Positions 1-10,386 of a stretch of 19,784 bases of DNA are shown here, in pieces. The notes under the pieces are model-generated. The model was not told the origin of the DNA. It did not search any database and was given only the letters and a program-made list of their open reading frames with translations. The position numbers and the translations under genes were made by a program. Within the stretch, counting starts at the first letter, position 1, and each line of letters starts with the position of its first letter. Source of the stretch: CAYMRB01 sp964392615 (lineage in GTDB: Bacteria > Planctomycetota > UBA8108); contig CAYMRB010000158.1 in assembly GCA_964392615.1 (NCBI GenBank), forward strand, positions 1-19,784, read 5' to 3'.

Positions 1-930
1 GGCCGTGTCGCCCCCCTGCGGCGCGAGCCAGATCTTCTTCGCACCGTTGCGATCGACCGTGCTGCCGATGTCGATCACGACTCGATCACCGCGCCGGTGG
101 CGGACCTCGCACGTCAGCCTCGGCGTCGCGAGGCCGCTCTCGGCGAGCACCGCCGCATCGGCGCGATAGCCGTCGAAGAACTCCTCGACCCGCCAGGCCT
201 GCAGACTGTCGAGCAGATCCTCGGTCCGCTCGCGATCGGCGAGGGTGCCCGCGAGCGCGTTCTCGCCGGCGAAACGCCAGTGCTCGGCGCCCTGCGGGCG
301 GACGAGCTCCTTCGCCACATCGTCGCGACCGCGCACCGCGAAGTACGTCGCGTCGAGCGCGGAGATCGGCACGATCGCGCGCGAGCGCAGATCGTTCACG
401 TCGACGCGGAACGCTTCGCGCACCTTCGCGCGCGTGACGATGCACTTGCCGTCGACCTCGGCGTAAAGATCGCGCTCGATGTTCGGATGCGAGTTACCGA
501 TCGCGACCACATGCGATGCACCGGTGCGCGTCGAGAAGCGGAACTTCGTCTCCGGCACGTCCGGAATCGCCTCGATGAGCCCCGCGCTCTCCGCGGGGAT
601 CTCGGCGACCATGACCATGTCGACAATCGACCAGAGCAACCCTTGAATTCGCGGCAAGAAGCCGCGGAACGCGACGGGCTCGGTCATCCACCACTCGCCC
701 TTGCGCTGCTCGAGCACGATCTTCGGCTTCGCAACGCCCGCCGCGCGATCCTCATCGCTCGCCGCGGGCTCGATCTCGAGTCGAATGATGTCGGCGGGCT
801 GCAGGTCCGGAAAGGCGCGCCCTGCACCTTCCCATGCCGGAGAGCCCCGCTCGAACACGACGACCCAGATCGTCAGGACGACGGCGAGCACGAACAGGAA
901 CACCGTGACGCGTCGGTTGTGAGAAGGCAC
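1..930 (-). CDS. DUF4340-like membrane-anchored protein (3' end beyond window)
   Basis: The GTG at 928-930 opens a frame of 310 codons that runs off the window start, so the C-terminus is missing. The start is supported by a GGAGGA ribosome-binding site (plus-strand 940-945) with 9-nt spacing, inside the end of the upstream gldG-like gene. The stop of that gene (935-937) lies 4 nt before this start, so translation is probably coupled. The N-terminus has one hydrophobic segment at about residues 8-24 (VTVFLFVLAVVLTIWVVVF), consistent with an inner-membrane anchor and a periplasmic domain. The rest has the look of DUF4340 proteins: an 'I..LEIE' opening strand, a 'W.MTEPV.FR' segment, then 'AE.DGK' and 'LRSRAI'. 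Proteins of this family often follow GldG-like genes in non-Bacteroidetes GldA/F/G clusters. Function is unknown; a role as an accessory of the ABC system is inferred from position only. Confidence 0.8.
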   Translation of the reverse strand, partial: MPSHNRRVTVFLFVLAVVLTIWVVVFERGSPAWEGAGRAFPDLQPADIIRLEIEPAASDEDRAAGVAKPKIVLEQRKGEWWMTEPVAFRGFLPRIQGLLWSIVDMVMVAEIPAESAGLIEAIPDVPETKFRFSTRTGASHVVAIGNSHPNIERDLYAEVDGKCIVTRAKVREAFRVDVNDLRSRAIVPISALDATYFAVRGRDDVAKELVRPQGAEHWRFAGENALAGTLADRERTEDLLDSLQAWRVEEFFDGYRADAAVLAESGLATPRLTCEVRHRRGDRVVIDIGSTVDRNGAKKIWLAPQGGDTA

Positions 931-934
931 CGCG

Positions 935-2569
935 TCAAGTCCTCCGGAGGAAGTAGACGAACGCCCCGAGGCACAGAAACACGCCCGGGAAAATCAGCAG
1001 GGACGAGTATCCGAGGAAGCCGCGAATCCCGTCGCTCATGCGCACGCGGCGCTCGACCTCGCGCCGACCACCGCCGCGCGTCACCAGCTCCTCCTGACCG
1101 ACGAGCCAGTTGACGCAGTTCATGATGAAGTCGCGATGCGACAGGCTGCGGAAGCTTCCGCGCACCGACCCGCTCTGCTGCACGTCGCGCAGCAGGCTCG
1201 CCGAAGCGACGACGACGACGCGCGTGCGGAGCGGCTCCCAACCTTCCGGCGGATTCGACAGCTCCTCCTGGCGCGCTGCGGCGGCGAGGACGAAGTCAGC
1301 CTCCACGCCGAACGTCTCGGACGCCCCGTCGGGTCGCGGCGCTCCCGCCAGCCCGGGACCGCCGACCAGGTAGTAGCGCTCCCGCTCCCCGGAGTTGACG
1401 GCCGACAGCAACCGCTCGCCGACCAATCGCTGCGGCGAGGCCGACGGTTCGAGCGGCCGCGGCGCGAGAAGCCGGACCTCGAAGCGGCCGCCGAGATCCT
1501 CGAACGGCGCGGTCACGGAGTGGGCCGGATTGAACGCCCGCGCGCTGACCCAGCTCGACTCGAAGCGGCTCTCCGCCTCCGAGCTCCTCAGCCGCACGCT
1601 GCCGCCGCCGACCTCGACGCCCCACTCCTGGAGCACGTCCTCGACGCGCGTCCGGCGCGAGCCGAGCGCGACCAGAAGTCGCCCACCGCGCAGCAAGTAG
1701 TCCTGCAGCACGTCGAGCTCGTCGCGGTCGAACTCGCCCTCCGGCCCCGCGATCACGAGCAGCTCGCAGTCGTCGGGCACGCGACGAACGCGTGAGAGAT
1801 CGAGCGACTCCCGCGGCACCTCGAAACCCGACGCTTCGAGATCGTGGACGAACGCGGCCATGCCTGGCTGCGACACGTCGATCGGTCGCGGCGTCAGCTC
1901 GCGGTGTCCGCGGGTGAAGCGCACGCGGCGGCGGTTCTGGTGCACGAGACGGCTGATCGCCTCCGTCATCGCGATCTCGCCGCGGAAGCGCTGTAGGGTC
2001 GGCGGCGCCATGACGCGGTCCGCGCTCGCCTGGAACACCGCGAGATCCTGCGGCGTCACGGTCTGCCGGAAGTTGCCGCCCTTCCCCATCAGGAAGATCA
2101 TGCGGTTGTAGTGCGTCGCGTGCAGGTCGTAGTCGTCGCAGAGGAGCTTCCACTTCGCCGCATCCGTCAACACGTTGACCTCGGCGATCACCCGGATCCG
2201 CGGCTGCAACGCCGAGTACTCCTTCAGAAGGGCAATCGATCGCTCGAGGACCCGTGCGTGCGCGACCTCGATCGGATTGTCCCGCGTGACGTAGAAGGGC
2301 ACGATCACCTCGATGTCCTGCGTCACGAGGTTCAACAGCGCCGCCGTCTCGTCGCTCAGCGTGTGGATTCGCTCCTCGGTGAAGTCGACACGCCACGGGT
2401 GACGGTAGTTGATACCGTTGACCAGCCCGATGCAGTAGATCGCGAGCAGGACGCCGGCCACCGCCGACAGCCCGCCCGCCCAGCGGCGACGACTGCTGAA
2501 GGTGACCGGTGCGCCATCCGGCGAGCTCGCGGGCCCGCCTCCCTGGTCGGCGGACGTCGTCAGCGCCAT
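935..2569 (-). CDS. gldG: GldG-like ABC transporter auxiliary protein
   Basis: 544 residues from the ATG at 2567-2569. This start is chosen because it overlaps the stop of the gldF-like gene by 10 nt and a purine-rich GGAGGCGAGGA precedes it. A first transmembrane helix lies at about residues 30-50, followed by a conserved 'HPWRVDFTEERIHTLSDET' stretch typical of GldG / ABC_transp_aux proteins (usually '..DLT..K.YTLS..T'). A long soluble domain follows, with 'VIVPFYVTRDNP', 'VRFTRGHRELTP' and 'LLVIAGPEGEFDRDELDVLQDYLLRGGRLLVALG'. A second helix lies within the last 25 residues. Family members form the extracytoplasmic part of a GldA/F/G exporter. In Bacteroidetes these genes are linked to gliding, but homologues occur in many non-gliding bacteria and their substrate is unknown. 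The name here means family membership, not gliding motility. Confidence 0.85.
   Translation of the reverse strand: MALTTSADQGGGPASSPDGAPVTFSSRRRWAGGLSAVAGVLLAIYCIGLVNGINYRHPWRVDFTEERIHTLSDETAALLNLVTQDIEVIVPFYVTRDNPIEVAHARVLERSIALLKEYSALQPRIRVIAEVNVLTDAAKWKLLCDDYDLHATHYNRMIFLMGKGGNFRQTVTPQDLAVFQASADRVMAPPTLQRFRGEIAMTEAISRLVHQNRRRVRFTRGHRELTPRPIDVSQPGMAAFVHDLEASGFEVPRESLDLSRVRRVPDDCELLVIAGPEGEFDRDELDVLQDYLLRGGRLLVALGSRRTRVEDVLQEWGVEVGGGSVRLRSSEAESRFESSWVSARAFNPAHSVTAPFEDLGGRFEVRLLAPRPLEPSASPQRLVGERLLSAVNSGERERYYLVGGPGLAGAPRPDGASETFGVEADFVLAAAARQEELSNPPEGWEPLRTRVVVVASASLLRDVQQSGSVRGSFRSLSHRDFIMNCVNWLVGQEELVTRGGGRREVERRVRMSDGIRGFLGYSSLLIFPGVFLCLGAFVYFLRRT
940..945 (-). promoter_or_regulatory. Ribosome-binding site of the DUF4340-like gene
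   Basis: GGAGGA on the minus strand, 9 nt before the GTG at 930, embedded in the last codons of the gldG-like gene. It decides the GTG start. The TTG nine bases further upstream is in another frame. Confidence 0.7.
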
Positions 2570-3315
2570 TTCCTCGCCTCCACGATCCAGACGGTGAAGT
2601 ACAGGAACAGGACCGCGAAGCTCGCGTAGTAGATCGGATAGCGGATATCGATCACGCCCTGCGTGTACTCGCTGCTGAAGTGCTTCGAGAAGCTCAGGTA
2701 GTGGAACACCCGCTGGATCTCGATCGCATCCGGGTAGAGCAGCGCCCCCAAGAGGAGCGACAGGAAGAGCAGATTGCCGCTCAGCGCGAGGACCGCCGCG
2801 ACGAGCTGATTGCGAGACAGGCTCGAAGCGAGCAGGCCGAGCGAGTTCGTCAGCAACCCGAGAGAGAACAGGCCGATGTAGATCGCGATCACGGGGCCCC
2901 AGTCCGGCCCGTCCGGCTCGCCGAGCACTTCCAGAACGAGACAGAAGAGAAGCAGGGTCGACCAGATCAGCGTGTAGAAGAACTGCGCCGCGAGAAACTT
3001 GCCCAAGACGACCTGCGTCGACGTGACGGGGGCCGTCATCAGCATCTCGATCGTCCCCGTGCGCTTCTCTTCCGAGAACAGACGCATCGTCAGCAGCGGC
3101 GACAGCGGCAGGATCCAGAAGAACGCGAATCCGAACAGCGACCGCAGCACGATCGTGATCTGCTCCGGCTCCTGCGCCGTGAAGCTCACGTAGTGGTAGA
3201 ACGCGAACCCGTTCGACAGCATGAACAGAAAGAGCACCACCCACGCGACGGGCGACAGGAAGAACCCGACGAGCTCCCGCCGCAGGATGGTCAATGTGTT
3301 GGCGACGGCTCTCAC
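2560..3315 (-). CDS. gldF: ABC-2 type permease, GldF-like
   Basis: 251 residues starting at the GTG 3313-3315, whose GTGA overlaps the TGA of the upstream ATPase gene (4-nt overlap, coupled translation). About six transmembrane segments alternate with short loops. The sequence 'PLLTMRLFSEEKRTGTIEML' and the following 'APVTSTQVVLGKF' are the hallmark of ABC-2 permeases of the GldF/NosY/CcmB-like group, where this stretch contacts the ATPase. The length fits the GldF family (about 240-250 residues). With the ATPase upstream and the GldG-like protein downstream it should form the membrane channel of one exporter. Substrate unknown. Confidence 0.88.
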   Translation of the reverse strand: MRAVANTLTILRRELVGFFLSPVAWVVLFLFMLSNGFAFYHYVSFTAQEPEQITIVLRSLFGFAFFWILPLSPLLTMRLFSEEKRTGTIEMLMTAPVTSTQVVLGKFLAAQFFYTLIWSTLLLFCLVLEVLGEPDGPDWGPVIAIYIGLFSLGLLTNSLGLLASSLSRNQLVAAVLALSGNLLFLSLLLGALLYPDAIEIQRVFHYLSFSKHFSSEYTQGVIDIRYPIYYASFAVLFLYFTVWIVEARKWR

Positions 3316-4319
3316 GGCTTCTTCCCGACGATATCGAGGAATACGTCTTCCAGCGACCGGACCTCGCGCTCGAGATGGCGCAACGACCAGTCGCGGTCCT
3401 TGACCAGCGCGAACACGGCCTCCGCGGTGATCTCCTCGCGATACGAGCTGATCCGGTAGCGCCGCCAGCGCCCACTCGCCTCGGCCGCGCCACCACCGGA
3501 AGCGGCAGGCGGCACGATGTCGACCTCCGCCGCGCCGTCGAGCCCTCGAAGCGCGGCGACGATCGCGTCGTGATCACCGGTCGTACCGCTGGCTGCGGAG
3601 CCGGCGATCTCCGCGACGATCGAGAATCGACTGCCGGCCGACTTCGCGATCCCGTCAGCCGTGTCGCGAGCGACGATCTGGCCGCCGGCGATAATCACGA
3701 CGTCGGAACACACGAGTTCGACCTCGCTCAGAATATGGGTCGAGAGGATCACGGTGCGATCGCGCCCCACGTCCCGCAGCAGCTTGCGGAACTGCCGCAC
3801 CTGCTCGGGATCGAGCCCGACCGTCGGCTCGTCGAGAATCAGGACCCGCGGCTCGCTCAGGAGCGCATCGGCGAGCCCGACGCGCTGCCGAAAACCTCGC
3901 GAGAGCGTGTGGATCATGCGCCGCCGCATATCGGTCGTCTGCGTCTTCTCGAGCGCCTGGTCGATCAGACGCCGGCGATCGCGCCGGCGGACGCCCTTGA
4001 GGCGGGCGCGGAAGCGCAGGTACTCGTCGACGCGCAGGTCCGGGTAGAGCGGCACGCCCTCCGGCAGGTAGCCGATCGAGTCGCGCACCGCGAGGCTGTG
4101 CGAGCTCACGTCGTGCCCGGCGACACGAACGGTTCCGGAGTCCCCGGGCAGGAAGCCGCTGAGAATCCGCAGCGTCGTCGACTTGCCGGCGCCGTTCGGG
4201 CCGAGGAAGCCGAGAACCTGCCCCTCATCGACGGAGAACGAGACTCGATCCAAGGCGCGCACCGGGCCGTACGCCTTCGAGAGGTCCCGCACGTCGATCA
4301 GCGTCGTAGATGCCGACAA
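3312..4319 (-). CDS. gldA: ABC transporter ATP-binding protein, GldA-like
   Basis: 335 residues if translation starts at the TTG 4317-4319, which puts nine residues before the usual 'VRDLSKAYG' opening. A purine-rich GGAGAAGGG lies upstream. Motifs: Walker A GPNGAGKST (residues 40-48), signature LSRGFRQR (139-146; the usual LSGGQ is replaced by the GldA-type 'LS.GFRQR'), Walker B LILDEP with D163/E164, D-loop 'GLDP', and H-loop H195. After about residue 220 a C-terminal extension (about 110 residues, with a Gly/Ala-rich insert) matches the regulatory tail of GldA/NatA-type ATPases. First gene of the gldAFG-DUF4340 unit. 135 nt separate it from rpoN upstream and no convincing promoter is visible there, so read-through from rpoN is possible. 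An alternative start is the GTG at codon 10. Confidence 0.9.
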   Translation of the reverse strand: MSASTTLIDVRDLSKAYGPVRALDRVSFSVDEGQVLGFLGPNGAGKSTTLRILSGFLPGDSGTVRVAGHDVSSHSLAVRDSIGYLPEGVPLYPDLRVDEYLRFRARLKGVRRRDRRRLIDQALEKTQTTDMRRRMIHTLSRGFRQRVGLADALLSEPRVLILDEPTVGLDPEQVRQFRKLLRDVGRDRTVILSTHILSEVELVCSDVVIIAGGQIVARDTADGIAKSAGSRFSIVAEIAGSAASGTTGDHDAIVAALRGLDGAAEVDIVPPAASGGGAAEASGRWRRYRISSYREEITAEAVFALVKDRDWSLRHLEREVRSLEDVFLDIVGKKP

Positions 4320-4454
4320 TCGAATCCCTTCTCCGCAGCGACCCCGCGCTCCGGTCTCTCCGCTCTTCTCTTCGCTCTCGCCGTGTAGGACGCCCTTCGG
4401 CGACGGCGCGTTTCAACAATCCGCAGGCGCGACAGCTCGACAGGACCCGCTCGA

Positions 4455-6158
<1,704 letters not shown>

Positions 6159-6205
6159 CGGGTATTTACCTCGCGAGCAGCGCCCGGGCTCGAAAGCCTG
6201 ACGCG

Positions 6206-6234
6206 AGTATAGCGACGCGGCCTTTGCAAGTCAA
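6206..6234 (-). promoter_or_regulatory. Sigma-70-type promoter of rpoN
   Basis: On the minus strand, TTGACT (plus-strand 6229-6234) and TATACT (6206-6211) are separated by exactly 17 bp. Both hexamers are one base off the bacterial consensus. Predicted transcription start near 6199, about 40 nt before the rpoN ATG. The intergenic space to lnt is only 98 bp, so this is the obvious rpoN promoter. Confidence 0.85.
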
Positions 6235-6256
6235 TGGCCATACCCGCCAAGCCCTT

Positions 6257-7915
6257 TCAGGAAAGGCTTTTAGGAATCCCAGTCGAGGCGCGCGACGCAC
6301 GCCAGAGGCCGACCTGGAACGCGATTCCGATCAGCAGACAGATCAGCGGGAAGAAGTGCCCGAGGCGAGTATACAGCGACTGGAGCCGCCCGGGGCGGAG
6401 AACCTCGACCGTTCGGACGCGCTCGAACGTGGCCTCCGTGCTGTGGAACGCGCCGGTCACATCGACGATCCCCGATGGCCCGACGTTCGTCACCCGCACG
6501 ACCGGCACACGGTTCTCGACCGCGCGCAGGATGAAGACCGATCGGTGCTGGGACACGTGCGCGGTGTCGCCGTACCAATAGTCCTCGGTGATGTTCACGA
6601 GGAAGTCCGCCCCCTCGGCCGCTTCGCGCACGTACGACGGGATGACCGCCTCGTAGCACACGAGGTTCTTGAAGCGGTGCTCCCCGAGCTGCATCACCGG
6701 ATTGTCGGTGCCGAGGTCGAGATTGCCGATGTTCGGCACCTTCGCGCGCCAGCTGGCCGGCAGCAGGTCGAGACCGGGGACGGATTCGCCGAACGGCACC
6801 GGCTTGTTCTTGCGGTAGAACTCGACCTCCCGACCGGGGTGCAGGTACGCCGCGACGTTGTAGTTCTCGAGGATGGGAAGCCGCCCCTGCGCGTCCGGCG
6901 GGCCGTGGACGAACCCGGCCGCCCCGAACAGGAGCGGCACGTCGAACTCGTCGCGGATCAGGTAGCGCGGCGGAGTCGCCAGCCGGCGCGTGCCGGGCTG
7001 CAACACGCGGTGGAAGGCCCACGGCGATGCCTCGGGCGTCAGGTCGAACGGGTGGCGGCGACCGTCGTCGGCGCCCTCGGGCCAGACGATGAGGTCGAGC
7101 GGCTCGGCGTTCTCGGCGAGCAGCTGGCGCGTCTCGCCGATGTAGGTCTCGGTGCCCGAGCTCGACCGGGCGTCGGATGCGAGGTACCCCTGCACGAGGC
7201 CCACGCGCAGCTCCGGACGCGACGCGTGCGCCCCGCGCGCCTGATCGACGCGCAACGCGCCGTAGACGAGCGCCGCGCCGACGAGCGCGACCGTGACGAA
7301 CGCTGTCACGACAGGCCCCTTCTCGCCCGCTCGCCGCGTCGCGAGCAGATACAGACTCGCAGCGGTCAGAAACACCAGCGCAGTCAAGCCGCTCGTGCCG
7401 ACGAGGTCGACGCACTGCAGCAGCCAGGTCTGCGCGTAGAGCGCCCCACCGGTGTGCCACGGCCAGACGCGCGGAAACCAGTGCTCGATGCCGACCCAGA
7501 GCGGCAGCACCCACAGGATCTGCATGCGACGACGACAGCGTCCGAGCGCGAGGCCGAGGATCGCCCACGGCAGCGTCTCCCAGACTAGCCACGCGAGGAA
7601 CAGGAGCGACGATACGACGACGCCGAGCTTCCCGAACGTGCGGATCGAGTGCAGGATCCAGAAGAACCCGCCGAGCTCGAGCGTCATGCCGGCGAACCAG
7701 CCGAGCAGGAAGCCCTTGCGCGCGCCGACGCCCCGGGCGGCCAGGAAGAGCGGCAGGAACGTGATCCAGATCAGGTGATCGAGGCCGTAGCGATCACCGA
7801 GCCGCGGAAAGGCGAGCACCATCAGCACGCCGGTGACGACGGCGAGCGGCACGCGCACGCGCCGCCACGGCAAGGGGTAGCTGCCCGTTGAAGAAGGCGA
7901 TTCGTCGTCTGCCAT
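6257..7915 (-). CDS. lnt: Apolipoprotein N-acyltransferase (Lnt)
   Basis: 552 residues from the ATG at 7913-7915. A TTG 12 codons upstream would extend the frame but adds nothing conserved. The N-terminal half has about six or seven transmembrane helices with the Lnt-type 'LAFPRLG', 'GFFWI' and 'WPWHTGGALYAQ' segments. The C-terminal half is a nitrilase-fold (CN_hydrolase) domain with the catalytic triad: E280 in 'LIVWPEG', K369 in 'FYRKNKPVPFGE', C420 in 'LVCYEAVIP' (E. coli E267, K335, C387). A last helix lies near the C-terminus (about 515-540). It transfers an acyl chain to the N-terminal cysteine of lipoproteins in the inner membrane, the last step of lipoprotein maturation. The segment usually reading 'ND.WFG' is 'TEDYWYG' here. 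Upstream of rpoN on the same strand, but rpoN has its own promoter. Divergent from the gene at 8062. Confidence 0.95.
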   Translation of the reverse strand: MADDESPSSTGSYPLPWRRVRVPLAVVTGVLMVLAFPRLGDRYGLDHLIWITFLPLFLAARGVGARKGFLLGWFAGMTLELGGFFWILHSIRTFGKLGVVVSSLLFLAWLVWETLPWAILGLALGRCRRRMQILWVLPLWVGIEHWFPRVWPWHTGGALYAQTWLLQCVDLVGTSGLTALVFLTAASLYLLATRRAGEKGPVVTAFVTVALVGAALVYGALRVDQARGAHASRPELRVGLVQGYLASDARSSSGTETYIGETRQLLAENAEPLDLIVWPEGADDGRRHPFDLTPEASPWAFHRVLQPGTRRLATPPRYLIRDEFDVPLLFGAAGFVHGPPDAQGRLPILENYNVAAYLHPGREVEFYRKNKPVPFGESVPGLDLLPASWRAKVPNIGNLDLGTDNPVMQLGEHRFKNLVCYEAVIPSYVREAAEGADFLVNITEDYWYGDTAHVSQHRSVFILRAVENRVPVVRVTNVGPSGIVDVTGAFHSTEATFERVRTVEVLRPGRLQSLYTRLGHFFPLICLLIGIAFQVGLWRASRASTGIPKSLS

Positions 7916-8061
7916 GGAGGCGCATTGTCCACGAATCCACGGCAGGGGCAACGCCGGTCGGCGAGCGCCCGAGGCGAGCGCCGGGCTCTTCGACCGGCCG
8001 ATATCCTAAAAGCCGGCACTGGGGACTGGAATTCCACCGCGCCCCCGGTACCTTTGGCGGC

Positions 8062-10386
8062 ATGTGGCGCCCGCCGATCCTGTGCTTGCTCCTCGTCGTC
8101 GCGGCTTTTGCCGTCGTCACCCCGCCGATTGCGGTGCGCTCTCAGGACGCGCCGCAGGAGACCATCGACGGCCCGGCTCCCGCAGCGCCCGGCGAAGCCG
8201 AGAGCCCGGCTGGTGAAGAGCCCGCGCCGGAGCCGCTCGAGTTCGACGACGAGACGCCGCTGACGGGCAAGGAGAGCATCGGGGTCAACCTGTTCCCGTT
8301 CTACGCGCGCACGCGAGACCGTGAGACGGGCGAGCATTCGACGATGGCGGCCTTCTGGATCTACTGGCGCACGAGCCAAGGCTTCGACGTCGCTCCCGAC
8401 GAGCCGCTGCCCACCGACGAGGCCGCCCGCGACGTTCGCAAGCGATCGACGTGGCTGCTCCCGTTCTACTTCAAGAACGAGAACCGCGACGACTTCTGGA
8501 CAGTCGCCCCGATACCGTTCTACTTCGGGTTCGGGAAGGTCGACGATTGGTTCGCGGCGGCCCTCCCGCTCTACTGGTCGGCGCACCAGGACCTGCCCGA
8601 GATCGACTCGCAAGCCGGTTGGCAGGTGCTCTTCCCGTTCTACTGGCACTTCTACGATCCCGGCGAGCGCGAGTGGTGGCTGCTGCCGTTCACGATCGAC
8701 CGGTCCCTGCCCGGAGAGAGGCAGACATGGGTTCTGCCGCCCCTGTACGCGCACAGCTCGTACACGGACATCGCGGGTGAAGACGCCGGCACCGGTCACT
8801 CGCTTCTGTGGCCGTTGATCGAGATCGAAGACCGGGACGAGGGCTACGAGTACCGCTTCCTGCCGTTCGGCTCGGTCTCGCGCCACGGCGACGCCCGCAG
8901 CCTCCTCATCACGCCGTTCTACTACGAGAGCAGCGACCCGACCGGCTCGTTCTACTGGGCATTCCCGTTCCACTCGCGCTTCGAGACCGTCGATGAGCAG
9001 CGCGACTACTGGGCCGCCGGCATCTACAACACGGCCCGCACCGTCGACGAAGAGGGGAGCATCGTCCGCTCGCGCGACGACTGGCTCTGGAGCCTGGCGT
9101 CGTTCCAGGAGAACCGCCGCACCGGGGAGGTCCACGAGCGCGTCCTGCCACTCGGCTATTGGCACACGGAGACGGACGTCCACACGACGTCGCTCGGGGG
9201 GCCGCTCTTCTACTCGAGCCGCCGTCTCGACGCCGACGAGAACCTGCACTCCCTCGACTTGATCCTCGGCAACGTCTGGGTCTCCAGCCGCGTCGAGGCG
9301 CCGCCGAACGGCGGGCCGCCGTCCGTCTCCGATGATGCGACGAACGATGCGGACGGTGCGGGCGACTCGGATAACGCCGCGATCGTCCACAGCGCCGTGC
9401 CGCCCGCGGATGGCGCCGGCGCGGAGGCAGGCGCGGAGTCGATCGACTCCGCCGCCGTCGCGGCGATCGCGACCGAGCCGCACCTGCGATCGAGCGAGCA
9501 GGGATTGCTCTATCCCTTGACGCGCTGGTATCGCGACGACGTCGGCAACGAAGGCCATTGGGTCGCGCCGTTCTACTTCAACACGGAGACCGACACGTCG
9601 CACAAGCTCGCGGCGTGGCCCCTCGCATACCAGCAGGCCGACATCAGCAACTACGAGCTGAACTACTTCCGCTACTTCTTCCTGTTCAACCACGAGACGT
9701 GGGCGAGCGGCAGCCGCCTGTCGGTGGCCCAGCTGCTGTTCGATTGGTACTCGGAGGACGCCGAGGACCGGCAGCACGTCAGCTTCCTGTACCCGCTCTT
9801 CGAGGTCGACTCGAGCCGCACGCGCACCGAGTTCCACTTCGATCAGATCCTCGGCGCCGAAATCCGCGAGGAAGGTGGCGAGCGCATCGACGCGTACCGA
9901 CTGTTCCCGATCTTCTGGCTCGGCGGACGCGATCGCCTCAGCGCGGCAGGCGAGTGGGTACCGCAGGAACGGCACTTCTATCTGTTCCCCTTCTACGGGT
10001 ACGAGGCTCGCACGACGAAGGTCGACTACCACGTCCTCTACCCGCTGCTGCACGTGCAGCGCGCGACGGAGAGCACCACGTTCGAGCTCTGGCCGATGCT
10101 GTTCTTCAGCTCGAACCCGACGCGCAACGCGTGGGCGGTCTGGCCGTTCCACGCCCACGAGAGCGGCGAGGGTGCGGACGACACGTGGGTCGAGCGGTTC
10201 TTCTTCCTGTCGAAGTACTCGCAGGGTCCGGGGCGCGGAGCCTGGCGGCTCGACCCGTTCCTGTGGTCCTACTCGTGGGACGACGCGGTCGGCATCTCGG
10301 AGTTCGCGTTGCCGTTCTCGCTCTACAAGCAGCGGACCGAGGGCGCGTCGACGCGGCGGACGCTGTTCTGGTTCATCAACTTCTGA
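8062..10386 (+). CDS. Exported protein of repeated aromatic 'PFY/PLY' motifs, unknown function
   Basis: 774 residues from the ATG at 8062, chosen because it opens with a signal peptide (MWRPPILCLLLVVAAFAVV) and the frame upstream has no protein-like content. After a Pro/Glu-rich linker (about 30-70) the protein is made of about two dozen short motifs of the form hydrophobic-x-Pro-(Phe/Leu)-aromatic, such as LFPFYAR, LLPFYFK, PIPFYFG, LPLYWS, LFPFYWH, ITPFYYE, VAPFYFN, FLYPLFE, LFPFYGY, LYPLLHV and LDPFLWSY. They are spaced about 20-35 residues apart and often followed by charged 'DDxW' or 'ExxExR' stretches. A low-complexity Ala/Asp/Gly-rich insert (about 412-473) divides two repeat blocks. 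The regular strand-turn pattern and Trp/Tyr content suggest an all-beta fold (barrel, propeller or solenoid) outside the cytoplasm. I do not recognise a characterised family. Monocistronic; converges with murJ 18 bp downstream. Confidence 0.85.
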   Translation: MWRPPILCLLLVVAAFAVVTPPIAVRSQDAPQETIDGPAPAAPGEAESPAGEEPAPEPLEFDDETPLTGKESIGVNLFPFYARTRDRETGEHSTMAAFWIYWRTSQGFDVAPDEPLPTDEAARDVRKRSTWLLPFYFKNENRDDFWTVAPIPFYFGFGKVDDWFAAALPLYWSAHQDLPEIDSQAGWQVLFPFYWHFYDPGEREWWLLPFTIDRSLPGERQTWVLPPLYAHSSYTDIAGEDAGTGHSLLWPLIEIEDRDEGYEYRFLPFGSVSRHGDARSLLITPFYYESSDPTGSFYWAFPFHSRFETVDEQRDYWAAGIYNTARTVDEEGSIVRSRDDWLWSLASFQENRRTGEVHERVLPLGYWHTETDVHTTSLGGPLFYSSRRLDADENLHSLDLILGNVWVSSRVEAPPNGGPPSVSDDATNDADGAGDSDNAAIVHSAVPPADGAGAEAGAESIDSAAVAAIATEPHLRSSEQGLLYPLTRWYRDDVGNEGHWVAPFYFNTETDTSHKLAAWPLAYQQADISNYELNYFRYFFLFNHETWASGSRLSVAQLLFDWYSEDAEDRQHVSFLYPLFEVDSSRTRTEFHFDQILGAEIREEGGERIDAYRLFPIFWLGGRDRLSAAGEWVPQERHFYLFPFYGYEARTTKVDYHVLYPLLHVQRATESTTFELWPMLFFSSNPTRNAWAVWPFHAHESGEGADDTWVERFFFLSKYSQGPGRGAWRLDPFLWSYSWDDAVGISEFALPFSLYKQRTEGASTRRTLFWFINF

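Noticed and set aside
6251..6267. Hairpin GCCCTTT/AAAGGC followed by TTTT on the plus strand
   Set aside because: Oriented for a plus-strand transcript, but no plus-strand gene lies upstream; on the minus strand it overlaps the lnt stop and lacks a T-run.
6366..6373. Another TATACTCGC on the minus strand inside the 3' end of lnt
   Set aside because: No -35 box at 16-18 bp, and the bases are explained by the Leu-Tyr-Thr-Arg codons of lnt.
8016..8040. Possible sigma-54 promoter (GGCAC...TGG) upstream of the PFY-repeat gene
   Set aside because: The required GC at the -12 position is absent at the fixed distance from GG; no good match to TGGCAC-N5-TTGC was found anywhere between genes.
7822..10158. 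Very long open frame on the minus strand opposite the PFY-repeat gene
   Set aside because: Arg/Val/Glu-rich shadow translation caused by high GC; no domain, and it overlaps both lnt and the plus-strand gene that has a signal peptide and clear repeats.
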